A stretch of 64,000 bases of DNA, taken from positions 9,362,001 through 9,426,000 of the forward strand of contig OU452208.1 of NCBI GenBank assembly GCA_911728435.2. Reading direction: 5' to 3'. The DNA comes from Apoderus coryli (Eukaryota > Arthropoda > Insecta > Coleoptera > Attelabidae). Under the pieces are notes generated by a model. The model did no database searches. It was not told the DNA's origin and worked only from the letters and a program-made list of their open reading frames with translations. The position numbers were made by a program, and so were the translations under genes. Positions 44,930 through 56,859 of this stretch are shown one piece after another. Numbering within the stretch: the stretch's first letter is position 1; each line of letters opens with the position of its first letter.

Positions 44930-46010
44930 TGAGTAAAACAAGGGATTACGAGTGGTGTAAGCGTTTTCAAAAGAGCGGTGAAGACGCTGAAGAAGACGAG
45001 TAGCCTCGTTGCCCCAGCATCTTAACTACCAACGAAAACGTAGAAAAAGTGAAGGACATGATTATGAACGATCACAACCATAATTAGATAAGTCCCTGAT
45101 AATCTTGAGATATCGATTGGTTCAAGCCATAAAAGTTTTTCTTATCTTTTGTGTATGAAACATGTGACAGCAAGATTTCTGCCAAAAGTGTTGAATTTGG
45201 AACAAAAACAGTGGTGAATGGAAGTTGCTCAGGAACAGCTAAATGAAGACAAAAATAATAAAGAACTATTGAAACTTGTCATAACAAGAAATTAATCCTT
45301 CGAGCCGGATCCAATTTCTCCGAACTTACAACTTCTTGAAAGTTGGATCAAAAATCACTCTTCGGTCCACCAGCGTCCAAGGAGCTAATAATAAACACCC
45401 TTCGGTTCACCAGCGTCCAAGCAGCGACCAACAAACACACTTCGGTCGAATTTCTCCGGCTCGAAGGACCAATGTACGAAGGGTGATTAGTTGTATACCA
45501 TCCGAAGATTACTTTGCTCTCGCTTAAATGGTTGGGAGCAACGTGAATGGTTTGTAGAGTTTAGGATATTAGGATAGTAATAACCCGATCACCAAACGGG
45601 GTTTAAGTAAAAAGTGCAAACTATTATCAAGAATGCAGGAGTATAATTTTTAGATAATTATAAATTAAAATATTATTTATTTTATATAATGTCTAGGATA
45701 AGATAGGTAGCCTTATGGTTATGATGTCGAACGTTAGGCTCAACTTCCCGTCAGGACTGAAAAAAAGACAATCGCAGTCGACCGCACTTGGCGACGGTTG
45801 CAAGGAAGATTAAAATTGCTTTGTTGTGAACATTTTGCAAAGCATAACATTGTAATGATGCCGGAGCCTCTATATTCCCCACACGTGGCCCATTGTGACT
45901 TTTTGTGTTTCCAAAAATCAATAGATATCTTGTGGAGATTCGACTTTCATTTAAACACTAAAATTGCAACTCCACTTAAGAATGGACTATTTTTTCAAAT
46001 TAATCAATAG
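44930..46010 (+). pseudogene. Mariner-type transposase, split by an insertion
   Basis: The N-terminal part (44930-45290) reads 'MSKTRDYEWCKRFQKSGEDA', 'ILTTNENVEKVKDMIMND' and then decayed 'FGTKTVVNGSCSG' in shifting frames. The C-terminal part (45816-45990) reads 'CCEHFAKHNIVMMPEPLYSP' and 'VAHCDFLCF', the PPYSPDLAPCDFFLF block that carries the last catalytic Asp of mariners. Between them lies unrelated repetitive sequence (45295-45530). Stops are numerous, so the copy is dead. Confidence 0.75.
45295..45530 (+). repeat. Insertion with CTTCGGTYCACCAGCGTCCA repeats and LTR-like priming sites
   Basis: Three diverged direct copies of CTTCGGTCCACCAGCGTCCA occur (about 45361, 45399, 45440 partial). 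TCCTTCGAGCCGGA (about 45297) faces its inverse TCCGGCTCGAAGGACCA (about 45457-45473). On the minus strand the latter reads TGGTCCTTCGAGCCGG, which resembles the tRNA primer-binding site just inside an LTR of an insect retrotransposon. Probably a rearranged retrotransposon fragment. Confidence 0.4.
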
Positions 46011-46059
46011 AACGTTGAGAGGCATATATGGGATTGAAGTCGTACCCGTATTGATTTGT

Positions 46060-46600
46060 ATGTTTTAACGGTTTGGCTCGAAGTAATATATTGCGTCATC
46101 TGGAGTACCACAAGGATATAATTTGGGTTCCCTTTTGTTTCTCATCTTTCTTTGGTTCTCCTTATTTTTTTACCGTTGACGATGTTAAGATTTATTGTGC
46201 AGTGAAATCTTAGATTGGCTGGTATAGACTTCAGGATAATCTGAATCTTGTACAGGTGTGGTGTAGGGGAAATAAGTTACAATTAAACCCTGATAAATGA
46301 AAAGTCATAACAAACACGCGCAAAAAGATACTATCCAGAGCCTCTATACAAGATCGGTGATAATATGCTGTCGCGTTTTGATACGGTTAACGAATTAGGG
46401 GAGACTTTTGATGCTAGCCTATCTTTTTTTAACCATATTAGTACTTAACTTGGTGAGGCATTGAAGATGTATGGTTTTCTGGTTAGAACTTTGAAGACGT
46501 GGATTCCTACAGATAGTTTGGTTCGCTGGAATATTGTTCAGTGATATTGTATCCGTATTATACCTGTTATTATTATTATTATCTCTCCTTTTCTCTCAGG
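46060..46600 (+). pseudogene. LINE reverse transcriptase fragment
   Basis: It encodes 'SGVPQGYNLGSLLFLIFLWF' at about 46098-46157, then 'VQVWCRGNKLQLNPDK' (about 46251) and, after shifts, 'NELGETFDASLSFFNHI' and 'EALKMYGFLVRTLKTW' (to about 46500). The catalytic YADD box has decayed. A (TTATTA) stretch at 46563-46585 may be its simple-repeat tail. Confidence 0.75.
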
Positions 46601-47341
46601 TTTCGATCCTGGATTAGATAGACCTCTATTATTATTATCGGTGGAGGTAATTGTGATTTAGGGATTTTAAAATTGTACTGGTAATTGTGGCACCAAAGAA
46701 ATAGTCTTTTACGGGACAGTTCGATTTTTTTTTAAGGTTGGGTTGTCTCTCTGTATCTCGCACTACTACGTACAGGTGGCGCAATAGTATATTCTTATGG
46801 CTGTAAGTTAATAAAACTCAATATAAATCACTCGATATCGCTAAATTATACCCTAATTAATGTAAATTTGTATACACATCAATTAAATGCGTATCGGCTA
46901 GCAACAAACTGCAAAGAAACTTATAAAAACACTGCAAAGATTTAGTATACTGTTTATTCACATCTAAGTAAATTATTTCAGACCAGGTTATTATCCGTCA
47001 ATAAATTTTATTTCTGCCCGGACACCTGCCTATTAGATATTTTGCTGGTTTTAAAAAAATATACCCCCGCATATATTATACCCGCGGCTCCGTTCATGAA
47101 TCATAATGAAGTTGCTCTGTATAGTAAGCGCAAAGCATCTTTTCAAGATCTGTTTCCTGGAATATATATTATCCTTTGTTTTATTATGCCGTTTTCTATG
47201 CATTGTAGAGTATACCTATACATAAAGAGAAATAACAGAATTGTAGACGATTTGTTATTTTGTCTTTTAATTACAATCAGAGGGACATCTGTTCGTTCTG
47301 TCAACACCAGCCACAACCAAAAGATATTAGAAAATCCTTAT
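46601..47341. other. Gene-free stretch
   Basis: Nothing recognised before the pogo-like segment. Confidence 0.35.
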
Positions 47342-48060
47342 AAAATAAAACTAAATGCAGCTTTCCAGCTATTAATAATAACGCCTAATATGTATACCAT
47401 AATCAGTAGGGGAAAACCAACGATGGAGAATGCAATCTCAGGCTTTAGGGCTTCCGGTATAATTCCATTCAATCCAAATAAATGTATCTGCACCAGCAGA
47501 AGAACTTCGAGAACCTTAATGCTTTATCTGTTTCGGCACCAGCAGAATTCACATCAAATGTGAAAAGAAATTCAACACTGACTATTATGTTTGAACAGAC
47601 ACGTATCATATCAGCTGATGCTGATGAACAGTTACCTATTACTATTACTATTATATTATTTTCTAAACAGATGCCCAAAATATACCCGCGAAAAAAGAAA
47701 AGCAAAAAACAATAATCAATAATTTTGGACTACTACACCAGGGAAAGATGTTCTTCTTGAGAAACGAACTACTCGAGGCCAAAGAAGCGTTAAGGTCAAA
47801 AAGGCTAATAAACATATAAAAAGAAAATGCAATTATTATATTTACGGTAGCTAGACTACTGATTCATCAATAGATGAAGAAATAGCTGAAGATACCGATG
47901 AAGAAGAATTCGCCTATCATAAAAGACCCTCCGAAGCAAATTAATTTTGTTTTATCTGTGGAGAATTTGGTAAAGATAAGGAAACATGGTACAGGTGTAC
48001 CAGATGTGCAACATAACCTCATTGGGAGTGTACTCTGCGGTTGGGATGCTGTTAATTTCT
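47342..48060 (+). pseudogene. Pogo/Tigger-like transposase C-terminal remnant
   Basis: The frame over 47400-47480 encodes 'KPTMENAISGFRASGIIPFN', the end of the DDE domain of insect pogo-class transposases. After a shift, a Ser/Thr/Lys-rich linker (to about 47712, ending 'PRKKKSKK') precedes an acidic stretch ('STDEEIAEDTDEEEF'-like, about 47868). A zinc-finger-like tail follows at about 47945-48045: 'CFICGEF', 'TWYRCTRCA', 'HWECTLRLGC'. In related elements this C-terminal C-x2-C...C-x2-C...H...C module is a known feature. Several stops break it. Confidence 0.65.
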
Positions 48061-49316
48061 GTCAAGTAAGTTGTTAGAATAAAGTTTTATTGGGAATGTG
48101 ATATTCCCTTCAAGAACTTTGAGCGATATTAGCGCATATAGGATGTGTGATATTGCCCAACCAGTATGGCAATACCGCGTAAACACAGATGTTATTTCAA
48201 AATTCATGATGGTCTTGATACAAAGACATGTAAGACTACCTTTATTGCTTTATTATTATATTATTTTTCTAAAGAAAATTAAGTAAAGATACTCTTATGA
48301 TATATTTACATTAATTCAATTAAATACAATAACCGAAATAATAAAATATAGGAAAATATTTGAAAGAATCTTTGCTTCCTCAAAAATCCACAAAGCATTT
48401 GACTCCGTAATTCGGATTTTAAAGTGATGGCACCATGAATTTTAGTGGCGCACAACAATTTGGGATTGGAACTACTTTGGTTCTAGAAATACTCGATCAC
48501 ACACAGCTTCAAAACAATAGTTTTTTAACATATTAAGATAGTCGAAATATAAGTTGTTGTGGAACGGGTAATTAACCAGCGTACATGATGCAGTACACTG
48601 TGTTTCATAAGAAATTTCAATAACTGTTCTTACTCCGACACAGTGGCAGGGACTAGAACCAAAAAATAATTATCGAAAATCGGTTAAATTCACTCCTTCA
48701 AATTTTGTTCATTTTGGACTTTAGAAAGATATTTTTTGTTCCTGTTTGAATAGGTTTAAACATTTTTGTTATATATATACATTATATATTAATTAGGTTT
48801 TTGTACGGTTGAAAATTTTCCCTTCTTAAAACATTGTTTGAGAAACATATTTTTTGTTCTTGTTACCATTTTAATACAGTTTTAAACGTTTTAAACGTTT
48901 TTAAGAAGAAAGAAGGAAACTTTGTATATCGGTGCAAAGTTATTTTTATTAATAGTCAGAGGGATTTCGGTCCATCATTGCTGACTCGTCATATCATAGC
49001 CCGAAAGTTCTGCTCTGCTCTTTTTTCTTAATCGTGTACATACACACAGCTATCTTTGTCTGCTTAACGTTTTATTCAAGGTTTTTGTATCGTTTAGAAT
49101 TATGTAGTACAACCTCTCTTATTGTTAGTAGGTAATTAAGGTTTATACTGTCATTGTAAGTAGACTCCATCCAGAGCTGGCACATAAATATGCCACTGTC
49201 CTGATGTAATAAGAATTTAACGAATTTGAAGATAATATCAATCCAGCTATTTGAGAACTAAAGCCATATAAATCAACAATAAAATTGGGTTAACAGAACA
49301 GTTTATTCAGATAAAG
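48061..49316. other. Gene-free AT-rich stretch
   Basis: Nothing recognised. Confidence 0.35.
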
Positions 49317-49376
49317 AATAGGTTAAGTTAGGAAGCACTGCTTCAACTTTGCTTTTTGTAAAAATGTTTTTTTCAT
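49317..49376 (+). repeat. Fragment of LINE 3' UTR
   Basis: TAGGTTAAGTTAGGAAGCAC followed by TGCTTCAACTTT and TTTTTGTAAAAATG matches the UTR at 28560-28615 and its inverse near 61190-61235. It is an isolated fragment. Confidence 0.75.
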
Positions 49377-49815
49377 CAGATATTCCGCATGGGAATAAAT
49401 ATAAATAAGAGTTTTTTCCTCGAACATGGTGTTAAAGTTTAAAGTGTATATAATCTATAAATTTATATGTAAGTTTCATCAACTTTTAAATAAAAGCACG
49501 CCTATGGCTGCTAAAATAAAGTACAACATAGAAGAACTTATCGGTTATCGGATTAGAAACGGATTTATCTTTCCATGTGGAATGTGAAAGGTGACAGGAA
49601 AATGGAAGGAAAAGCTGAATTGATTGGGTTATTATTGGATGGAATTGTTGTCCACTATAGATAGATGCGGCATTAAGGGTGTGTGAGTGGTAAAATAAGA
49701 AAAATGACACACAACCAATCGAATCGATTTATATGAAGCTTTTTTCTAAATCCAACTATTTATCTATGTACTTATAGGTTTTAAAGATACTAAGCTACAT
49801 AGCTATTAAAACCTG
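49377..49815. other. Gene-free stretch
   Basis: Nothing recognised; a 74-codon minus-strand frame has no family resemblance. Confidence 0.35.
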
Positions 49816-49817
49816 CA

Positions 49818-50230
49818 TATACAGGGTGTTTCAAAAAGACGTGGCTATATTTAAGGGGATGATTTCCTAGATAATTTTATGAAAAGAAGTTCCCATAAAC
49901 ATATGTCTTGAAGTGCTTTGATTCCAAGATACAAGGTGTTAACGGTTTTCTTTTTTGTAAATAACGATTTTTTTCTTAATTAAGTCAAATATCCAGTGTC
50001 GTTGCTAGAAATAGCGAGCTTATATCACACTAACTAGATCAAAATTATTAAGTTCAGTGGCGTTAAGGCGACTTAATAATAATTATTCAAAAAAAATGTG
50101 CGCCACTGGCTGTAATTTAATTTTGATATTGTCTTGAGATAAAGCAACTAAAACTACAACTTCTTTATCTCTTGTATTTTTTTCATATGTTGCTTCATTT
50201 ACGAGATAAAAATATAAACATACGGAAATC
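49818..50230 (+). repeat. Solo end of an IS630/mariner-like element
   Basis: TATACAGGGTGTTTCAAAAA at 49818 followed by GGATGATTTCCTAGATAATT and CCCATAAACATATGTCTTGA is a terminal phrase of a transposon family abundant in insects. A second TACAAGGTGTT lies 100 bp inward. No transposase or partner end is present nearby. Confidence 0.5.
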
Positions 50231-51689
50231 GCTGCATTGGCCGAGGTGGACCTCACTTCTTATCCAATTTTAATTCATTCAGTAAGTTTACCTATGAACA
50301 TTTACTCATTTCAAAAAGCCAGTCCTTTGCCCACTATGACCGAGTTTTTGAACGTTTTTTCTTACCCGTATCAAAGAATAAATATTAGTAATCTTTGCCC
50401 GTACCAAACCGCACAAAAAAAACTATAGGTATGTCTGTGGGGCCCTTTAAGTAAACCTTAAGGTATAGCTGAATTACTCGTTTCTATAATTTCCGTGGGT
50501 TTTTGTTCTTGTTCAAATAGGTCAAATTTGAGATAAACTGAGCAATAATATAAACTAACTATAGGTACGACCTACAGGGGTTTTTTCGGTATGGTAGACA
50601 TCCATTTAACTAAACTTTAATTATAACTTCGAGACTCTCAGCCTGGTCTCGAGACTACATGCCAGACCAGTCTCTATAGGCATACCTATAAATTCAAAGG
50701 ATCAGCTAAAACAATTGCTGAGAGAATTAAGAATGTACAAGTTTTTAACATTTAACATTTAATTAAAACACACTCAATAAAGAGTAAGAACATCCCCGGT
50801 ACTTAAAAAATACACGTTGAAATGTACTTTTACGAATTTGCTGTTGTGGGGTAGTTTGGAGCGCACTTAGGAGTACAATGCTTGCTACAACAGGTGATTG
50901 GGTGGGTCAGTTTTGTGACAAATTTTGTGACTGGAGGATCGGTAGAATTATATTTGCCTCAAGTGTATTATAATACATATACCACATAAATGACGGATTA
51001 TTTTCAGATCCGAGTTCTTAAAAATCGAGTATTAATGACGTAAAATCCACAAAGAAAATTTCGTATTATACGATAAATTCAACGACTTATTTAGTCTAAT
51101 ACAACCTTTTTTCCTCTGATAATTCGAGTCACATCTACTTTGAGTAAAATAAATTGAAAAAGCGTTATCAAGATGAAAAATATTCTTTTATATACGTATA
51201 TTTATTAAAAGGGTATAGCATAATATATAATATGATGAATATACTTATTTTATATAAAATGAAAAGAGAAAATTTAATGAAGGAACTCCAGCCGCACGAC
51301 GTGAAGTTGACGAGCTCCTGATAACTTTCAACCTCCATCAAATAGGCAGAGTTAATACCACCGTTGATTTATATCAAAACTTCCAACTTTGGTGAAGGCT
51401 GTTTTGAAGTTTAACATCAACTTCAATTTGTAGCGAATTAGATAATGGAGAAAGCAACATCTCTCTTATATATACTGTGAGAAATAATAAAGTACTTAGA
51501 GGTAAAAATAACTAAACTTGTTCCATTAAATCTTCTCAATACTGCCTAGGAGTATTTTGTTATAAGGCGATTTGATTGAACATCAGATACCTTTGCCATC
51601 GATAATTTTTTGTAAAAACTAATTATCCATACAAGTACCAACAATGCAGCGATTTTTTTTTGCATTTTCAAGGGGGTTGCATTAAAATA
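50231..51689. other. Gene-free stretch
   Basis: No gene or clear repeat is recognised. Confidence 0.35.
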
Positions 51690-52620
51690 GCTCACACCAC
51701 GCTTCGAGAGCACATAAATCACTCTGCAACCTAATGCAATCTGTTATCGTGTTTACGGAAGCAAAGGTCTTCAGGTCCTCTGCAAAAAACAACCTACGTT
51801 CTAATAGACATTGATCCAGGTCATTGATAAACAGAAGGAACAATAAAGGACCCAAATTAGACCCTTGAGGAACTGAGGTCGCAGATTGAAAATGAGATTT
51901 GAACTCGACATATTTCTTATGGTTTTGTAATCCAAACGTATTCTTAATAATACACTGTGATCCAGGGTATCGAAAGCTACAGTTAAATCAGTGTACACAA
52001 CATCGAGTGACCTCCATGGTCCAGAGTTTCAGACATACAGTGAGACATGATTGACATATTAGTGAAAGTAGATCTCACACACATAAAACCATAAACGTGT
52101 AAGTCTATCCATACAAAATATATTCAAACAGCTTAGAAAAGTTGGATAGTAAGGAAATAGGGCGATAGTTATTTATATACCCTGTCGCCAGATTGGGACA
52201 ACTATGAAAATAGACTTCAGAGGAGCAGCCAGCACAGAAATGCAATCCTTAACAAAAAAGAAGGAATATTATCCGAACCCGAGGTAAATTTTTTCTTAAG
52301 GCGTTTGGATGCTGAGAATATGTCAGATATCTCAATTTGGCCAACGTGGAAAACATTGGTATTGAGAGGCCCCTTGGAACACAGTAATCAGATGAATCAA
52401 GGAAGAAAGAAAGTAGCGAATGAGTCAATAATAGCTTGGGGATCACATTCAGACTGACCATTCCACCACATAGTGTTTGGGATACGCGAAGTTCTTGACT
52501 TGTTATGAAAATATGACAAAAATTCTCTTATCTTAAGATAATTCTGTATATTAGAGAGATAGCAGCTTTCTGCTATTCCTTGAATTTTTAAACTTAATTA
52601 AAAAAAGTTAAGCAACAGAG
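51690..52620 (-). pseudogene. LINE reverse transcriptase with mutated catalytic box
   Basis: The minus strand encodes, from about 52340 downward, 'ISDILSASKRLKKKFTSGSD' with 'NIPSFLVKDCISVLAAPLKS'. It continues through a decayed 'NYRPISLLSN' equivalent, 'VYTDLTVAFDTLDHSVLL' (51998-51945) and, after a shift, 'SVPQGSNLGPLLFLLFINDL' (about 51880-51820). The next block reads 'LFFAEDLKTFASV' (51795-51757), where the FADD box has become FAED. An upstream linker region may extend to about 52620. Frameshifts and the missing second Asp make it inactive. Confidence 0.75.
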
Positions 52621-53370
52621 AGTAAGTTAAAAAATACTGGAGGCATTGGACTTTTTTAATTCCGAAGTGGTGCACCGCAAAATAGGTTTGAGAAACTGTA
52701 GCATATACTAATAGGTCTTACAGTGTTTATAGTTTTTTTCTTCTTATAGCACAGTCGTGAATGCCTACATGTTACACAAGAAATTTGCTGTTTAGTAGTT
52801 ACTAATTAACTAACATGTTGCATTGAGTTACGGTGGATTTATCAGATAAATGTCCATTTTCAGACTACATATATTGCCAATTAAATATACTTTTAATATT
52901 CCTTTTTGTAAATAGTAAATCTTCTATCACTATACCTACACCAAGCAGTAGTAGTGCGTTAATAAAACAGAGTTGCTGTTGCGTTATGTTGTTATTTTTT
53001 GTTTAATTTATCTGTGAAAACGAAAAAAAAAATAAGTTGATAGAGAAAAGTTGTTATGTCATATAAGTAAACTGTGTGAAACGTCTATTAGGATTAAAGA
53101 AGTGTTATCTTTTGAATCATTTATGTTGGATACTAATTACTTACTTAATAGGTACCTATTTGATTTGAAATAGAACGATATAAGGATGATTTAGAACAGT
53201 GACGATTCCAGATTTCTATACAAAAACATCTATGACTTTAATTCATAATTTTGCATTAAGACTATTAGGTTTTAATTATTGAAATTTGCTTTTCGTAAAA
53301 TTAGTGGTGTATAGCGACTCTCATTTTTCCACAGTGTGATTATAATAATTAATAAGAATGAAGCTTTCTA
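52621..53370. other. Gene-free AT-rich stretch
   Basis: Nothing recognised. Confidence 0.35.
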
Positions 53371-53376
53371 TTCCCA

Positions 53377-53411
53377 CTGATGATGAGAGTATCTAAACTC
53401 GAAACATGTAT
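53377..53411 (+). ncRNA. Hammerhead-like core motif, probably inactive
   Basis: CTGATGA (53377-53383) is followed by a GAG/CTC stem II with a 10-base loop, GAAA (53401-53404), a self-complementary ACATGT and then A at the cleavage position. The core is consistent, but stem I has only two good pairs. The phrase CTCGAAACATGT resembles the centre of the palindrome at 34461. Confidence 0.35.
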
Positions 53412-53525
53412 GTTATGTTTTTAGATTGATTACAAGAAGATTATATTGTGGAGTAAACATCGTAAGCCGTCATCAGACGCCTCGTGGATATAGCTGTTGC
53501 AGAAAGCAGTATTTACAGGATTATA

Positions 53526-54782
53526 CGAGGGTTGCCTTTTATATTTCGGGATTAGAGAACACAAACAAATATTAGTCATCGAAAATCACGTTATTGTTTT
53601 TCAAAATATTCCCCATATACACTTTTCAATGCGTTTGAACCAATTGTCGAAGCATTTTTGCCACTCTGATTGAGGTATCTTCAAGACATGCTTAGTGAAT
53701 GCAGCAACCGCTTCATCAGGTGTCGAAAAACGTTGACATCTCAGTTCGTTTTTTTACGTAAAGAAGTCATTTGGTGCCAAGTCAGGACTATACGGCGGAT
53801 GACTCATCAAATCGATGTTTTGGGTACTAAAAAATGCAGTTGTTTGAGCCGATGTGTGAGAGCTCGCATTGTCGTGGTGAAGAGTGATCCGTCTTCGGCG
53901 GTTGGTTTTCCTGATTTCTTGGAAGACAATTGGCAAACAAATGGTTGTGTACCACTCAGAATTGACTGTCCTGCGTTGTTCTACTGGTATGGTTGCGACA
54001 TTTTTTCCGAAAAACTAGGCGACCAATTGCTTGGATGTGCTTCGTGCGTGAACAATTTTTGTTGGATTTGGCTCATCTTGAAAGACCCATACAGTCGACT
54101 GCTGTTTACTTTCGGGCTCATACGCGTAAATCCGCGATTCATCACCTGTCACGATGTCATAGACGTGTTTCGAAGCACCGGGGTCGTATTTTTTGAGCAT
54201 TTCTTTCGAACAATCGACACGAGCGTTTTTTGAGCGATTGAAAAATTGTGTGGGATTCAACGCGAACAAATTTTTTGGAAAGTCAAATGTTTATGCAGTA
54301 TTGAATCTATGCTGGTCCCACTAATGCCAAAGGGTGTCTCAATCTCTTGATAGCTCACATGACGATCTTGAAATATCAGTTCGCACACAGCATCAATGGT
54401 TTCCGAACAACAACTGATTTTGGACGACCTTCACGAAATTCGTCTTGGAGTGAAGTACGACTACGATTGAATTCACCATACCATCGATAAACACTGGTCC
54501 TTGATGGAGCTTCATCGCCAAAAATTTAATTAAGTTCATCCATGCACTGCTGCTGAGTCAATCCACGTCGAAAGTTGTAAAAAATAATCGCACGAAAATG
54601 TTCACGATTTAATTCCATTTTTGGGCCGAGAAAAATCTTTTAAGATACTGTAAACAACACAAATAGCGCTCAAAACGTTCTGAGTACGTATAACCTTAAA
54701 AATGTCCAACTTTACGATAGAGCTGTCAGTTGCCAGATTGCTACACCAGGGTTGCCAAATCCCGAAATATAAAAGGCAACCG
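53526..54782 (-). mobile_element. Nearly full-length mariner transposon
   Basis: The ends are CGAGGGTTGCCTTTTATATT at 53526 and, inward from 54782 on the minus strand, CGGTTGCCTTTTATATTTCG (a small deletion at this end). TA flanks both (53524-53525, 54783-54784). At 1257 bp it has the classic mariner size with a single transposase gene, broken. Confidence 0.9.
53598..54618 (-). pseudogene. Mariner transposase (broken)
   Basis: The minus strand starts 'MELNREHFRAIIFYNFRRGL' (ATG at 54618-54616). It runs through the helix-turn-helix ('PSRTSVYRWYGEF', 'DEFREGRPKS'), then 'TGDESRIYAYEPESK' (first catalytic Asp, about 54150), 'LHHDNASSHTSAQTT' (second Asp, 53885) and 'PPYSPDLAPNDFF' (third Asp of the DD34D triad, 53775). 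It ends near 'FDNWFKRIEKCI'. Several frameshifts and an early stop (about codon 31) disable it. All three catalytic Asp positions are still readable in some frame. Confidence 0.9.
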
Positions 54783-54784
54783 TA

Positions 54785-55769
54785 ATATTAATTTAGATTC
54801 TGTTACGAACAAAGTTAAAAATCTACTTTAAATTTTTCAAAAACAACTAAAACGATGAGCAATAAAGTACAATAATCAATCGAATGCCTCAGAATCCTGA
54901 ATGAATGAAGAACTGTCAGTAAACGAGTGGAAATGCATCAAAGAACTTAAAGTTCTGGCAGACCGGAATAGTCAGACTAGTCTGGGTACCAGAACTCCAA
55001 GGGATTCTCGGTAATGACAATTACTCGCAGGGCAGTCCAAGAATGGAACCTAGAAAAACATATGGATACTGGGAAAATACAATCGTCTCAAAGCTAACAA
55101 AAAACATTTAATTGATAGCGATAATGCTAATTCAAATGGAACTGCCCGATACATGGCATACGTAAAAATGCAGATCCAGACCCAGCAAATTTGGTTACCG
55201 TCTCTTACTTGAGATTCTGATAAGAATGTGGGAATCATTTTATCTTCTTTGCATGTATGCCCAGTACGAGAGAATCCCTGGCGATTGAAACTTTGCTCAA
55301 TAGTGAAGTCATAAACTAACAAATCTAAGGTAGGTATTTAAAATGGATCGAAATAATGAGAGAGAGAATAGTTTTGTAGCTGTAATCGGTTAATCAAATT
55401 GTCAAATACTCATATTGTAGGTATTCTAGTAGTGATTGTGGTAGATTATTTAAGAAAATAATTACTAATATCATAAGGAAATTATAAAAAAAATATCCTA
55501 GTATATCGATACAGCACTATATGGGATAATACTATATACCCATGTACTCGAAGTTATAACTTTCCTATATTCCAAACGACATATGTTCTAAAATAGTACA
55601 TACATCGTTTATACTTTAAAATGTCTGTTAACAAACATAGTTTTATGATAGCAATAACTGTCAATTTAATGTTTTCCTGTTGGTGTATTTCTCCACCTAT
55701 AGTATATATACGAGGGTTGGCTGTTAGGTACTGCGGCGGTGTTTCCATAGCAAAGTTCTATTGTTTATA
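54785..55769. other. Gene-free stretch
   Basis: Nothing recognised. TATACGAGGGTTGGCTGTTA at 55704 resembles a mariner-type end, but no partner was identified. Confidence 0.35.
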
Positions 55770-56792
55770 CAGTGTCTCCAACATAAGAATGGGATAGTAT
55801 TGGAATCTTGGAAACGGTAGAAGTCGGTAAAATTAGAGAAAAGTTGTATAATTTGTGCTTACAAAAGTAAACTTACTTTAGCAGAATTTTTGAAAAAAAG
55901 ATTATTTGCGATTTTAGTTTCTATTTATTTCTGATTTTATTTTTACAGATATGAAAAAATGAAAAGCACTCTTTTTGTTATTTTTTGAGGCCAAAAATAT
56001 GGCATTTACAAATTTTCACTACGACGTTTCGTTTTTGAAAAATCATCATCAACTTCGTTTTTTTAAATACAGCCCTGGATTTTTTATTGTTAAATTTAAA
56101 GTCATTTTCTATTCAAAAATAGATGTATCACATCACACGTAATGATTTAAACAAGTTTTCAGTATTTTTAGCTGTTATTCAAAATTATTCAAGAAAAATC
56201 GCCATAGTTTGGCACCTATAACGGACTGAATGCAGAGTAGTAGGTTTTGCAAAAACATTCTTTCGTCGTTACTCACAATTATTTATTATTGTTAGACAAT
56301 TTATTTCTGTCAGTACAACATTTTATTATGTACGCGGTTTTTTAAATTTAGTTGAAATTTTTGTACATTTTTGTCTTTAAAAATACGCGTTTCTCAGAAG
56401 AATGTTTTACGCAAAATAAGTTTCTTGAATAATTTTGAATAACAGCTTAAAACACTGAAAACCTATTTTTTAATTGAAAATGGCTCTAAATTTAACAATA
56501 AAAAATCCAGGGCCTTATTAAAAAATAGAAGTTGGCGATGGTTTTCGAAACCGAAACGTCGGAATGACAATTTGTAAATGCAATGTTTCTCAAAAAGTAA
56601 CATTTTTCATTTTTTTTAAATCTGTAAAAATAATGCGAGAAAAAACTAAAATCGCAAAAAATTGTTTTTTAAAAAATTCTCGAAAACGGCTAAAGCTAGT
56701 TTTCTTTTGAAAACACCATTTAAAAGGTGTTTAAATTGTACAACTTTTATTACCATTTCCAATGCTATTCCATTCTTATCTTGGACAAAGTG
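55770..56792. mobile_element. 1.0 kb foldback element with very long TIRs
   Basis: CAGTGTCTCCAACATAAGAA (55770) matches, inverted, the right end at 56792 (CACTTTGTCCAAGATAAGAA). The arms stay complementary for about 400 bp each, through AATAAAAAATCCAGGGC and AGCTGTTATTCAAAATTATT, leaving a short centre near 56210-56400. TA dinucleotides flank both ends. No gene is present. Each arm carries a GTTGRYGATG...CGAAACGTCG phrase (minus strand near 56060-56025, plus strand near 56523-56558). Confidence 0.85.
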
Positions 56793-56859
56793 TATAGTAT
56801 ATTATATTAGTTGTTTGTTTCTAGAATTATTATATTAAACCATTATTTAAATGTAAATC

